A stretch of DNA of 64,000 nt from Diplonema japonicum. Lineage: Eukaryota; Euglenozoa; Diplonemea; Diplonemida; Diplonemidae. This document shows, piece after piece, positions 19,028 through 29,613 of the stretch (position 1 is the first letter of the stretch; each line of letters begins with the position of its first letter). The translations under genes were made by a program, and so were the position numbers. The DNA lies in contig OZ025737.1 in assembly GCA_964019335.1 (NCBI GenBank), positions 248,001 through 312,000 of the forward strand, written 5' to 3'. The notes under the pieces are model-generated. The model did no database searches, was not told where the DNA came from, and worked only from the letters and a program-made list of their open reading frames with translations.

Positions 19028-20371
19028 TACTGTAAAACGAATAATGTCGGACGGAAAAAATCTCGGACAGAAAAACTCCCGGACACCAAAAAAAACCCGG
19101 ACATTTTTCCGTCCGGGAGTTTTTTCTGGGAAGAAGTTTTTTTACTTAAGGGGGGGGGTAGCAGCTCCCACCACGTTTGCCTGGAAGGGCTTTATTTACT
19201 TGTGCAGAGCCAAAATGTTTACCCTGCGTGGCAGTTTGAGTTTTTCTTCCCCTTTCAATGCACCAACAAACAGCACCCACGGGATCTTTAACTTCTCATA
19301 AACCCGTACTTCTTTCGTCAAATTAACCAGTTCGACTACCCAAGGCACGTTGTGAGGGGCCCAACTTTGGTGCTGACACCCCGGCCAGCTCACCCCCGAG
19401 AGGTGGAGGAGATAAACTCCTTACACCGGGCCGAGAAGGCCAGTACAAACCCCCGAAAGCTTGGCGGGAACAGGTTCAACAGAGCCCCCAGTTTCTTCCA
19501 GACGGAAATACTGGACGTTGCTATTCCACCCTACCACACCCTGGCCGCCGCGACGCCGTGATAGCAGCGTATCGCCCAATACGGGATTTAGCATCCTTCG
19601 GGGGCTGAAAGGTTTTTGCTTGAGTCGATAGGTAAAACGGGCTTGGTGAGCCTATCCCAGCACAACAAATATGCACCTATGCAGAAGGGCTGCTGCGCGC
19701 CAATCCAGCCCGAAAGACAGACCTGGTAGACTTTGGTGGGTTGAGCTGGCTGTTTCCTTGGCTGGATGGGTTGCACCGCAACTTAAATACAGGCAAAGCG
19801 GAAACGCAACCGGCAGGGATTATCCGTGCCCCGTCAAGCACCCGCCCATCGAATGGAGCCTAACGGCATCGCCCAATCATTGGGCTAATTATGATACTCG
19901 GTATCTGGGTTACGGAGCTGTTTCTTCCTTTTTGCTATAAATCATCGATTCCCATGGTTTTGCCGAATTCTGCTGCTTCACCTCTCATACGACCTATGCC
20001 TATGGGTTCGTAGAGTTGTTCGCAGGCGCAAACGTGCACATTGCTTTTGTCCCCCTGGGCTCACCTACATGGTTCAACCGATGGATATTGGGTTGAACGC
20101 AGCTGTAAAGCATCTATTAAGAAAGGTAGTAGGCCACACGAAGGCTCGACAAGCTGATTGCCTCAGGGGCAGCAAGGGGGACAAAGATGCAGAAAGGGAA
20201 CCCTGGGGGTTTCTTCGCGCGGTTGCCGTTTGCAGCCCAGGCCAGTATGTAGGTGGTAGTGGACCAGGCCCCCTGACGGCCTTACCTAAAAAGAATTCCC
20301 GGACGGAAAAATTCCCGGACGCCAAAAAAACTCGGACATTTTTCCGTCCGGGAGTTTTTCGTTTTACAGTA
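19028..20371 (+). mobile_element. pogo/Tc1-mariner-like DNA transposon with foldback ends, degraded
   Basis: The ends carry a perfect 14-bp inverted repeat TACTGTAAAACGAA (19028-19041 and 20358-20371), with TA at both borders, as in Tc1/mariner/pogo elements that target TA. Just inside each end is a strong hairpin built from CCCGGAC/GTCCGGG words. On the right the arms TCCCGGACGGAAAAAT and ATTTTTCCGTCCGGGA match perfectly; on the left the arms are AAAAACTCCCGGAC and GTCCGGGAGTTTTT. The interior carries a DDE-type transposase remnant (separate entry). It abuts the Mutator-like element with only about 11 bp between. Length is about 1.34 kb. Confidence 0.72.
19966..20150 (+). pseudogene. pogo-like DDE transposase remnant
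   Basis: Translation shows TSHTTYAYGFVELFAGANVHIAFVP, then after a one-base frame change near 20050, GLTYMVQPMDIGLNAAVKHLL. This matches the pattern of the pogo/Tigger/jerky DDE_1 superfamily, where a DN-x-x-x-H segment is followed by a LPPxxTHxxQPLDVGxxxxxK block. The usual first-motif Asp is not seen (EFCC in its place), and stops and frame changes lie on both sides, so the gene is dead. Confidence 0.6.
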
Positions 20372-20382
20372 ATGTAAAAAAA

Positions 20383-21907
20383 AGAGAAAAACTACAAACA
20401 TGACAAGCGAATTTGGATTTTCCACCAAACTCTGTAACCTGTTTTTTGCCCTTTGTCCACGGTAACTCGAATATATTTCTCAATTGTTCACGGAAACTTG
20501 CAATTTCAAATCCACCAAACACGTTTTCAAAATATTTTGTCCACCATCCACAGTAACCACTTTTGAAATCCACCAACCACGGCAACTTGGCGGCATATTT
20601 CCACCATCCACGGTAACCGCGAGATTTATTTCCCATCATCCACGGTAACCTCGAAAATTAATTTCCACCATCCACGGTAACTACCAAGGCTTTTTCCACC
20701 TTCCACGGTAACTTCGAAAATTATTTCCACCACCACGGTATCCTCCAAAGGTTTTTCCACCTTCCACTGTCCTTTACTTGACTGACCCCAAACCTTATCA
20801 CTACTTACCACAGCCTTCTTTGATTTATTTCGCCTTCTTCCTTATTCACAACCACGTTGCACGGCCTCTAACTGACCCCCTGGCCAAGGACACCGTTTTC
20901 GCCACAATTGTGGGGACGGCGGTGGCCCTGTTTGGGTTTGACGAACGCAGAGCCAAGCAGAGCGTCAGAAAAAACAGCCGTGCCACCATTCTTTCCCTGT
21001 TGACAATTGCAACATGCGGATTTGCGCCGCTGTCTCACCAAGAATGACGCAAGCCACAGTTTCGAAAGTGGCAAGCACACAACGTAGGTGGGCCTTGGGT
21101 TCTGCTCAAAGGGCCACAGTTCTCTGAGTGGTTCCCAGGGGGGGGGGGGGGGGGGGGGGGTTTGAGTGTACTGCAGGGTTGGATGTGTTGAAAACACCCT
21201 GCGTTCACATTTGTGCTGTGGCCCGCGAGGCACAAGAACCACTTGGATCTCCTTCCCAAGTGTTTGCGGGTCGCCGCTTGGCGTTTGATGTATTTCGCCA
21301 CCCCCCGCCCGCCTTCTGTCAGGGTCCTGTGTGAAGATAACCTCAAGCCCCCCGTTGTAACTAAATCAAGAACGGGGAGGCCCTCGTTGGAGATAAGAAG
21401 AAACTGAGCGAGGGAGAGGGGACATACACCTGCGGCAACTGCAAGAAAGTGGGGCACAATGCCCGTTCTTGCAAGAACCCCCACTACTCGACTGCTGCGT
21501 CACAGCCGCAGAACCCTAGAAGTGCTCTTCTGAGCTGAAGCAGACCCAGCTAACGTAGTGCCATAGTGTAGAGTCATCCCCCCCCCTTTTTTTTCCTTTT
21601 GCCTAATCATTTATTCCTATTGTTGCAGTGTGCTCTATATTTCGCCAAATAGTCAAAAAAACGAAAATGCGAAAGGTTCCGTGTTTGGTGGAAATTCGAA
21701 ATTAGGTTTCCTAAAGGAAAATTTTGATGGTTTACAGAGAACGGTGGAAAATTGAAATTGGGTTTCCGTGTTTGGTGGAAATCGAAATTAGGGTATCATT
21801 TTTGGTGGAAAAATGAAATTGGGTTACCGTGTTTGGTGGAAAATGAAATTCGGGTTGGCTTGAACGGTGGAAAATTTTCATTTGGTTGTCGCTGTTTGTA
21901 GTTTTTC

Positions 21908-21910
<3 letters not shown>
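20383..21910 (+). mobile_element. Mutator-like (MULE) DNA transposon with subterminal arrays, degraded
   Basis: Ends: AGAGAAAAACTACAAAC at 20383-20399 is perfectly inverted at 21894-21910, and similarity continues inwards (GACAA...TTTTCCACC). Inside each end is an array of degenerate ~30-36-bp units: on the left TTTCCACCATCCACGGTAAC (about 20428-20775), on the right the inverted form GGTTACCGTGTTTGGTGGAA (about 21670-21880). The centre encodes remnants of a MULE-type transposase: a SWIM-like finger and a C-terminal CCHC zinc knuckle. A poly-G run (about 21138-21160) interrupts the coding region. The element ends about 90 bp before the cyclin start codon. Confidence 0.72.
21161..21538 (+). pseudogene. 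MULE transposase C-terminal remnant (SWIM and zinc knuckle)
   Basis: The first part reads FECTAGLDVLKTPCVHICAV, a SWIM-like zinc-finger pattern (C...PCxH). A middle part reads PPVVTKSRTGRPSLEIRR, like the GRPK/R linker common before the end of MULE transposases. After a frame change the last part reads TCGNCKKVGHNARSC, a perfect CX2CX4HX4C knuckle, followed by a stop at 21536-21538. This SWIM to GRP-linker to knuckle order is a hallmark of MULE transposases. At least two frame changes are needed; decay is more likely than introns, but introns cannot be excluded. Confidence 0.65.
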
Positions 21911-21941
<31 letters not shown>

Positions 21942-22002
21942 AACCAACCACCACCATCCACCTCCAGGGGCATTGTAGTTACAAAAAAAGAAAAAAAAAA
22001 AA

Positions 22003-22830
22003 ATGTGCCGCAATGACTCGATGGTGATCGGTGACGTGGAGAAGCAACTGCTCGCGAAAAGCATGCAGCAGAAGGAGGAGCCGAAGAAGGAGAGCAAGGC
22101 AAGCCCGGTGGCGAGGAGGGTACCGCCGCCTAGCTTAGACAGCAAGAACAAGGTGGAGCTCGGGGGTGAGAGCTGGACAGAGGTTCCAGGGTGGCTGAAA
22201 CCAGCATTGGCGGCGTTGGTAATGAGGTGCGAGGAAGTTGAAGAAGAAAGCGACGACAGAAATCAAATTCAAGAAGATTTCGAGTGTGTGACTGTGCCCA
22301 GTGTGGCTATTGAGGAATATGCAGGATGTCTCCACTCATCCTTCCCAAGACTGATGTGCTGGGTGAGGAGCCTTGTCCTCCTGAACCGGTTCATTGAAGT
22401 TACTGGTACAAAACTCACACAATTGACGATCCACCGGTTGCTCCTCACAGCAATCGTGTCAACCGCCCGCCACCAAGGTCTTATGTGTGAAGTCGACCCC
22501 TCTTGGGGAATTGAGAGGGACGACCTGTGTTCAATGGAGCGTACTTTTGTTGAACACATTAAAAATGATTTCTCGGTAACCATTGTTTCGTGTCTAGAGG
22601 CGTTGCTGCCCTTTTCCGACCCGCCGGCTGAGACGGTGATGGCCGCGGGGCTTATTTCCGCTGAAAGAACCCCGATATCATCCAGCCAAAGGGTGGCCAA
22701 CTGGGTCATGAATCTTCCACAAGAACCTTCTCAAAGCGGGCCCAAAAAGGTTGGCAGCAGTATTAAAAACACGCTCAGCAAGTTGCGTGAAAAATCTCTC
22801 GGTAAGATTTTCAGAGCGGCGAGGAATTAG
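22003..22830 (+). CDS. PHO80-type (cyclin P/U-like) cyclin, 275 aa
   Basis: The cyclin fold covers about residues 88-205. The hallmark segment reads LVLLNRFIEVTGTKLTQLTIHRLLLTAIVSTARHQ, matching the pattern Y/N-x-x-R ... HRLLLT-x-x-x-x-A of PHO80-like cyclins that bind PHO85/CDK-type kinases. It is followed by GIERDDLCSMERTFVEHIKNDFSVTI, the helix 4-5 part that contains the conserved lE-x-x-F-L pattern. The N-terminus is charged and Lys-rich; the C-terminus is basic. The ATG follows an A-tract, and the upstream DNA is the end of a Mutator-like element, which may supply part of the 5' leader. The expected partner is a cyclin-dependent kinase; no target can be inferred here. Confidence 0.8.
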   Translation: MCRNDSMVIGDVEKQLLAKSMQQKEEPKKESKASPVARRVPPPSLDSKNKVELGGESWTEVPGWLKPALAALVMRCEEVEEESDDRNQIQEDFECVTVPSVAIEEYAGCLHSSFPRLMCWVRSLVLLNRFIEVTGTKLTQLTIHRLLLTAIVSTARHQGLMCEVDPSWGIERDDLCSMERTFVEHIKNDFSVTIVSCLEALLPFSDPPAETVMAAGLISAERTPISSSQRVANWVMNLPQEPSQSGPKKVGSSIKNTLSKLREKSLGKIFRAARN

Positions 22831-23800
22831 AAAGAGAGTGGGCGGTCCCACCCCTCCCTTTTTTTTTTCCTTTTTTTTTTTTCCCTTTTTTTTTTCTTTT
22901 TCTCTTCGGTTTTATCGCGCCTTTCTCTTTGATTTGAGACACTTTTTATTTTCTTCTTTCTCATCTCTCCCCCACCCCATACCCGTTCTTCCCTTTTCCC
23001 TTTCTGGTAATGAACCCGCCCGTATTTTTTTTTCTCTGGATTCCAATACCCCCCCCCACCCCACCCCCAATGATTCTACCTTTGTGTGCCGGAGAAAAAG
23101 AGAATTGCAGCTAAGGCTTTTTTTTTTTTTTTTTTGCCTGTGTGAACATGGACATGAGTCGAAAAAATAAAGTAATCTTGATTTGAAAAAAAGATAGAAA
23201 AAAAAAAAAAAAGAGCTATTTTTTTTTTCTCTAGGCGCAGAGAGTGTAACCACTACTTCTAGTTATCTATTTTTTAACACCCCCCCTTTGCTATCACATT
23301 TTGTGTTGGTACACTCTTAAGCAGAATACGGAGAAATTTACCATTGGAGCTGAAACATGTGAAAATATGGACAGCTGTCCAGATAACACATCTTTCTTTT
23401 TTCCACTTTTTTCTACTAAGGAGGGTACCGTTTTGCGAAAGAAGGTCAAGCAAGTCTTTTCTTGTTTTGTTGACAATTTTAAGTCTAAAAGACCCCCCCC
23501 CCCCCCCCCCACGGAATCCAGAGAGGGTTGGACAAAGTGCTACAGAAAGAAAAGGGAAAGAAAAAAAAAAGAAAAAGAAAGAAAAAGGAAAAGGAAAGAA
23601 AAATCAAAGAATGGCCCTCGTTTTATTTCTACTTTATCAACTTTTTTTTTTATTACTTTTTTTTTTATACCTTTCTCTTCCCCCTTTCCCCCTTCAAAGT
23701 TATTGCCTCCTTGTGGCTCTCACATTTTCTTCCCCTTTTTCCCCCTTTTTCTCTCTCACTCTTCGGTCATCCACTTTCTTCTTTTGCCCTTTTTTTACCG

Positions 23801-23845
<45 letters not shown>

Positions 23846-23880
23846 TGAAACTTTCTGGGGTTGCCTCAGGAAGGCTTTTT

Positions 23881-23914
<34 letters not shown>

Positions 23915-23955
23915 AATAGAAAGAAAAATAAAATAGAATAAAACCCACACACGAA

Positions 23956-24156
23956 TACTGTAAAGTGAAAAAGTTGTATTGACGATTGTTCGAAGCCTCT
24001 CGGCGTCTGGAAATTTGTCAGGCCGGACTATTTTAATTTTTGTAAAATAACGTCCGAGGTTGATCTTGACGCTGCGAAGCTATTGGATGAGCTTTTTGGC
24101 TTCTGATTTGTCAGTCCAAAAATTATTTCAATGTCCTTTTTCATTTTTAAACAGTA
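23956..24156. mobile_element. Possible 201-bp MITE with TACTGT ends
   Basis: The left end is TACTGTAAAGTGAAAAAG. The right end reversed reads TACTGTTTAAAAATGAAAAAG. The ends begin with the same TACTGT as the pogo-like element at 19028, again with TA at the border. There is no ORF inside. The TIR is short and imperfect, so this may be a chance match. Confidence 0.35.
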
Positions 24157-25227
24157 TTTGTAATAAATGAGTTGTTTTTGTTTTTAAAAAAAAAAAAAAA
24201 AGAAAGAAAAAAAAGAAGAAAGAAAAAAAAGAAAAAGAGCCCGGAGGGGGCAGCCATTTTGTTCGGTTTTTTTTTAGCCTTGTTTTCCCCAACCTCCCTT
24301 GGGTTTTCTCACTCCCTTAGTCCCTTCCCTTTTCTTCAAGAAAGAAAAAAAAAAAAAAAAAGGAAGAAAAAGGAACGAGGAAGAATCCTAGTGGCTACAT
24401 GGGATGCCTGTTCAACACCTCTCCCCAGTTCTCTTATACTTTTTTTTTTCCTTCTTTTTTTTCTTCCTTCCCCCCCCCCCCCCCCCCCCCCTCCTTTATT
24501 CCCTTCATGGCTTTAAATTTGAATGAACTACCTCGAATACAATAGAATTTATCTTTCAAAAGTGAGAAAAAAAAAGTAAAGTGCAGCCATGCTGAGGGGG
24601 GGGGGGGGGGGGGGGAGGGACTTTAAAAAATTATTTTATTATTTTATCTTTTCTTTTCTTCTTTGATACCGAGAAAGAGCAGTAAAAGATGAGGAGGGCA
24701 TTGTCACAAGAGGGAGTTTAAAAAAAAAAAAGAACAAGAGGGAAACAAAAGAAAATGAAAATGAAAATGAAACAAAACGTGAATAAACAATAAACGAAAA
24801 AAAAAAAAAAGAAAATGATAGGCTTTTCTTTCCCTTTTTTTTATTTTTATTTTTTGTCATCAACGTGGTTGTCAGACCACACCCCCCCCCCCAGCTTTTT
24901 TTTCCTCTAACAGAATCATCAAGTACTACTAAACTAGGCTTGACTCCGCGCAGGGCCAACCTTGGCCCTAGGCGCAGAGATTTCCTTCTTTCTTTTCTCC
25001 TCAAAAATTTTCCTTCTTTTCTTTCTTTCCTTTTTTTTTTTAACGAGAAAAATAAGGTCCTCAGGTTTTACCTCCTTTAAACCTTGGAGGGCCTCTTATT
25101 TTTGCTTTTTTTTTTTGCGAAAAAAAGGAGAACGAAAGAAGACCCCCCTCCCCCCGTTTTAAAAAGAATAATGAGGTACACGAATGATGCACTATTGGGG
25201 ACACCTTTCTTTTCAATAATAATAATC

Positions 25228-25681
25228 ATAGTATCCAGGGCTAACCCATCGCGGGTTTTTAAGTACAGCCGAGTTTTAAAATTGACGTCAAATGAACAGC
25301 GAGCGTGCAACCATGCTTATAACCCTTCTATTCGTATCCCGGCCCCCCAGCATCAAAACGACTTGAAAAAGGATTATTTTCCCGAAGGCTTTCCCTGTTT
25401 TTTCCAGGAAAAAAAAAAAAAAAAAAAAAAAAGAAAAAGAAAAAGAAAAGAAAATTAAGCATGGTCTTGGTATTTAAATATGGGTAGATAAGTGGAGACA
25501 AGGGGGACGTTCCAAAACAGGAACCTCCTTTATCTCATCTCTTGATATGGGTTTTGGATCGATCAAACCGATCATTATCCGAGATAAACCCATTCATTAA
25601 CCCGACTGTGATCGAAAAATCTAAAATTGCTCGGGTCAGGTTTCAAAACCCGAAGGTGATCGGTTAACCCTGGATACTATA
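25228..25681. mobile_element. TIR element of about 454 bp
   Basis: The left end (from 25229) reads TAGTATCCAGGGCTAACC and continues ATCGCGGGTTTT. The reversed right end reads TAGTATCCAGGGTTAACC and continues GATCACCTTCGGGTTTT, so about 30 bp are imperfectly inverted. The interior contains poly-A and the second copy of the 58-nt hairpin block, and no convincing ORF. The right border continues into a short (ACTAT)n run. Confidence 0.55.
25482..25541 (-). ncRNA. Conserved hairpin block, copy 2
   Basis: Read on the minus strand this matches 8063-8120 almost throughout (GATGAGATAAAGGAGGTTCC ... TTGGAACGTCC ... CACTTATCTACCC). The inner stem GTTCC/GGAAC is intact and the loop differs by one base. 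It lies inside the 25228-25681 TIR element, so the block may have been carried by that element. The ncRNA type is a hypothesis. Confidence 0.35.
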
Positions 25682-26064
25682 CTATACTATACTTTTAACA
25701 ACCAAGCGATCGAAGCTAGAATGAAGGTGTAGAAAAAAAAAAAAGAGACATTTGTTATTACGCCCTTCTTTATTCCATTGACCCTTCCCACCCAACCTTT
25801 TGCTTTGTAAAAGAGTCCATGGCTTTCCCCCCTGCTGGTGGGCGTGGCTCAGTTCTTCATCTTTCTTTCGCATATTCCTTTCTTTCTCGTTTCCCTTTCT
25901 TCAGGCTTTCTTTGTTGTACCCCTTTGCACTGATACAGACCTAAGGTGGGTGGTAACTATGATTGCGTCTTGTATGAAAGGGGAACCCAGTTTGTTATTA
26001 TTATTATTTTTTTTTCTCCAGTTACTTAATGTAAACCCCTTGATTGAATTGTTATTGTTTGGGG

Positions 26065-26103
<39 letters not shown>

Positions 26104-26146
26104 CGACCTCCTTTATTTAAACAAGCAATGCTCAGTTTCTTGTATG

Positions 26147-26150
26147 AAAA

Positions 26151-26189
<39 letters not shown>

Positions 26190-26190
26190 A
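26147..26190. repeat. (AAAT)n microsatellite
   Basis: A run of about ten ATAA units inside the gene-poor region. Confidence 0.9.
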
Positions 26191-26251
26191 GAGGAAAACA
26201 ACGTACACGATAACCAGTTAATTTTTTTCCCCACCCAAGTCAGTAAGCAGA

Positions 26252-26380
26252 ATTTCCACCACTGTTTACGGTAACCCACAACTTCTTTCCCACCGTCCAC
26301 GGTGACCCTAGTTATTTGGTAAACCCGGGTTTGCGGGTTTGGCGGGTTTTGGTCCCTAGTTATTTGGTTACCGTGGACAT
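26252..26380. repeat. Relic of Mutator-element subterminal repeats
   Basis: TTTCCACCACTGTTTACGGT and TTTCCCACCGTCCACGGTGA match the array unit of the 20383-21910 element, and GGTTACCGTGGAC nearby has the inverted orientation. CCCTAGTTATTTGGT occurs twice as a direct repeat around a GGGTTT-rich spacer. This looks like a small internally deleted or solo relic of the same family. Confidence 0.5.
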
Positions 26381-26554
26381 TGTTATTCTCATAAATTTAA
26401 TTTAAAAATAAATAGCAAAAAGGCACGTGCCGATTCTTTTCCACTACTTTTCGGGCTGCCCCCTCCCTTATCCCCTTATCTGGTAATTTGGCTGTAGCTA
26501 CAGAAAGGGAATGGATGAGAAAATAAAAGGGGACCCTAAACATATTTTTTTTGG

Positions 26555-26599
<45 letters not shown>

Positions 26600-27426
26600 G
26601 TTTGTCACCTCCTCCCCTCCCTTGTCAATGGCCTTTTTTTCTTTTTATAGCAAGTCAGTCATGAGTCAGTGCTTAAAAGCGCAGAATTTGACAAGAAAAA
26701 AAAAATAAGGAAAGTGCCTCATTATCAACACCCATCCCTTCCCCTCCCCTCCCTTCGAATTCCCGCGGTCCCTCTTGGGCGCGCACTGTGGCTTTAAAGT
26801 GAGTGGCGCTGGAGTTTTTAATGTGTGGGAAGCCGCCAGCACTGGCCTCATTGTTATTTTTATTTTTTAAGGTGGTGGGGATAACATGGAAAATAAAAGA
26901 AGTACATCAGAAAGCCCCTCCTCTATTCCAGACCCCTCCTTTTTTTTTTCTCGACCGACTTCCCCTTTCTCCCCCCCTGTATTCCCTCTCCTTCCTTCTT
27001 TGTACTGAAAACATATACTTTTTTAGAAAAAAAGAAAAAAAGAAAAGAAAAGAAGGTGTTTCGTGTTTGTGAAAAGAAAAAAGAAAAGCAGGAGGGACCT
27101 ACCTTCTCTTTTTGGTCTTCACAGAGTGCCAATGTACCGCAGAAAATGACAAGTGGAGGACAAGTGGAAATGAGGGGATAATGAAGAAAAAGGGGAAGAA
27201 GAAAAAAAAGAAAGTGGCGCCATGTTAATTAGCTGTTTTTTTTACGGTGTACAGGAAACTCTGGCCACAACGCGCCACTTCTTTTAAATAGTTTTTTTTT
27301 TTTCTTTTTCTTTTTTTTTTATAAACCACCCCCTCCTAACTTTTTTTTTTTTTAAATTATTAACCTTACTTCCCTTTTTTTTCATTGAGATTTATCTTTG
27401 AGAGCGTGCGCATATTTTGCGAATGA

Positions 27427-27462
<36 letters not shown>

Positions 27463-29082
27463 CAACAACTAAAAGAACCTGTAACTGGGGAACCTTTCCC
27501 TCCCCTTTTACTGTAATTTTATTTATCGGTACCCTCCCTCCCCGCCTTTAAATGTGCGATTTATTTCCCCCCCTTTTTTTTTTCTTTTTTTTTCTTTTCT
27601 TGCTTTCTTTCCTTCGTTCTTTTATCTTTTCAACCCTTCAAAAAAGCTGAACAAAATGGAGGGGGGAAAAGAAAGAGAAAAAAGAAAAGTCTATATAAAC
27701 CGTCGGGGAGCCGCCTGGTAGTTTCACAAAGAAAAAAAAAAAAGAAAAAAAAAAAGAAAGCAAAAAGTCCACTTTTTAAAAAAAAAGGGGGGGGGAAAGA
27801 AAAATGTTGCCAGAGCGGGCACTCTCAAACCCCTTCTCATCTTTATTATTCCTTCCCTTCTTTTTTTGTTTTTTTTTGTTTTCTTTTCTGCGAAACGAGG
27901 TGCTAAACCTTCTTTTATTTTCTCCCGGCTAGAAAAATGGTGTGCCGCCAAGCCGGCAAATAATCTCAGAAAAAAAAAAAAAGAAAAAAAAAATGGTGAA
28001 ATTAAATTTAAAAAAAAAAAAAAAAAAACTTCTTTCCCGTGTTTTCTTTCTTTTTCTCTTCTTCTCTTCTTGGCCCGCAAAGAAAAAAAAAAGTTTCTTA
28101 TTTCTTCTTTCCCATGTTTCCATTGCCGGTTGGCGAAAAAAACCAGCGTTGTGGAGAACTGTTTTTCAAAGGATCCTCTTGATACAGGTTAAACGCACGG
28201 TGCACTGGTGCTTGGTGCACTTCCCAAGGGGTCCTAGCAAAACCTCCCAACGGGGGCTTGGGGCTTGCGTGGTACCAGACTTCAAATATAAAGTGGGAAA
28301 AAAGAAAAGAAAAGGATGAAAGAAAGTATTCACCTTGCCCTCCCCCCTATTTTGCCGCCCTTGGTGTCTTCACGTTTCAAGGCTAAAAAGTGTGTTCGTT
28401 CTTTGCGCAGTAGACCAGTCTTCTTCCCCCCCCCCCCTCCCCACAACACATTTTCCTTCTTTTGTAAAAACAAATTTCATACAAAGCCGCCTGTCTCTCT
28501 GAAATGCCCGAAGCAGCTTTTTTTTTTTTCTCTTTCTTCTTTTCTTTTCTTTTCTTTTCTCGATTCTTTTTTGGGGGGAAGGAAAAAGAAAAAAAAAAAA
28601 AAAAAAAAAAGCAAAAAAAAGATGATTTTAGGTTTTGCTTCGGGTAACCAAATATACGTGATATGGGGGGTTTTTTTTTATAAAGAACAAAAAAAAAAAA
28701 AAAAAAAGAAAAAGAAAACACTTTATCTTTCCACCCTTTTATTATTACTTTTTCTTCTTCCAGACTAACAGAGATTCTGGGGTGACGAGAATGTGCCCAA
28801 TGTTCCCAATAGAAGTCCAGCCAAGAGTCACCCCCCCCCCCCCCCCCCCCCCCCCCTCAGTTTCAGTTCTTTCTTTCCCTGTTAAAATTAACCCCTCCCT
28901 TTTGCTCCCTCCCACAAAAAAAAAAGAAATTAAAACAAAGCGGATCGACTCTAATTTTTTCCGATTTTCTTTCCCCTTCCCCCCTTTTTTTTTCTCTTAC
29001 TTCTCACCTCTCTACCTCCCTGCATCTTGATTTTTTTTTTTTTTTCTTTCATTTTCTTTCTTTCTTTTTGCTGGCGCATCAG

Positions 29083-29239
29083 CGAGCTGAAACGCCGCCG
29101 AATCCCATTTCCGACCGTTCGCGGGCCTCTTCAACCTGTCAACGTGATAGAGAGGACAGGACAGTGGCCGAAACTGATCACGACCTGCAAACTGCGCTGG
29201 GCTGGCAGAAGGCTCAATGAGGCCTACATTTCTGCATGA
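29083..29239 (+). other. Orphan coding-like segment
   Basis: After a long pyrimidine tract ending in GCATCAG, an open frame reads about RISELKRRRIPFPTVRGPLQ ... KLRWAGRRLNEAYISA and stops at 29237-29239. Composition differs sharply from the surrounding low-complexity DNA. There is no ATG in the complex part. It could be an exon remnant or a retroelement fragment; I cannot name it. Confidence 0.25.
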
Positions 29240-29362
29240 AAACAGTGGCCTTCAGCACAGCCAGGTGGTGTGTGGTTAAAAAAACGTCCTTGCCCTCGCT
29301 GTGTTGCTGCAGATGAGACACAGTGACCTCGTGGGATTTGCCTTAAACATCGCCCCTCCCCT

Positions 29363-29397
<35 letters not shown>

Positions 29398-29613
29398 CTT
29401 GCTCCCCTCCTTTTTTTTCCCCACCCCCTTTCCCTCGGTTTTTTATTTTTTTTTAAACTTTTTAAAAACTTAAAAACTTCTTTTTTATATGGATTCACCT
29501 TACAAAACAAAAGTATAAAAAGGAAAAGGAGGCGGGAGGGTGGGGTGGGAGGGTGTGAATATAACGAACATAGACTGGTCCGAGACGGCAGGCACTTGGC
29601 ACCCGGTGGTGGG

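Larger units (their letters stand above)
22831..29613. other. Gene-poor region with repeat relics
   Basis: About 6.8 kb of pyrimidine and purine tracts, poly-C/poly-G runs (for example about 23492-23510, 24472-24490, 24597-24615 and 28831-28856) and many K/F-rich pseudo-ORFs. Listed separately are two TIR elements, a second copy of the 58-nt hairpin block, a Mutator-type repeat relic and one orphan coding-like segment. I see no other gene. Confidence 0.6.

Noticed and set aside
19196-19393. Minus-strand ORF of about 65 aa inside the pogo-like element
   Set aside because: It reads fairly well near its end, but has no start, no recognisable domain and opposite orientation to the transposase relic.
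20428-20775. CRISPR-like array
   Set aside because: Units are degenerate, spacers are not distinct, and the array lies inside the TIRs of a DNA transposon in a eukaryotic genome.
23301-23948. K- and F-rich ORFs of 80-200 aa on both strands
   Set aside because: They are translations of poly-purine or poly-pyrimidine tracts with no normal composition; many similar ones occur in all spacers.
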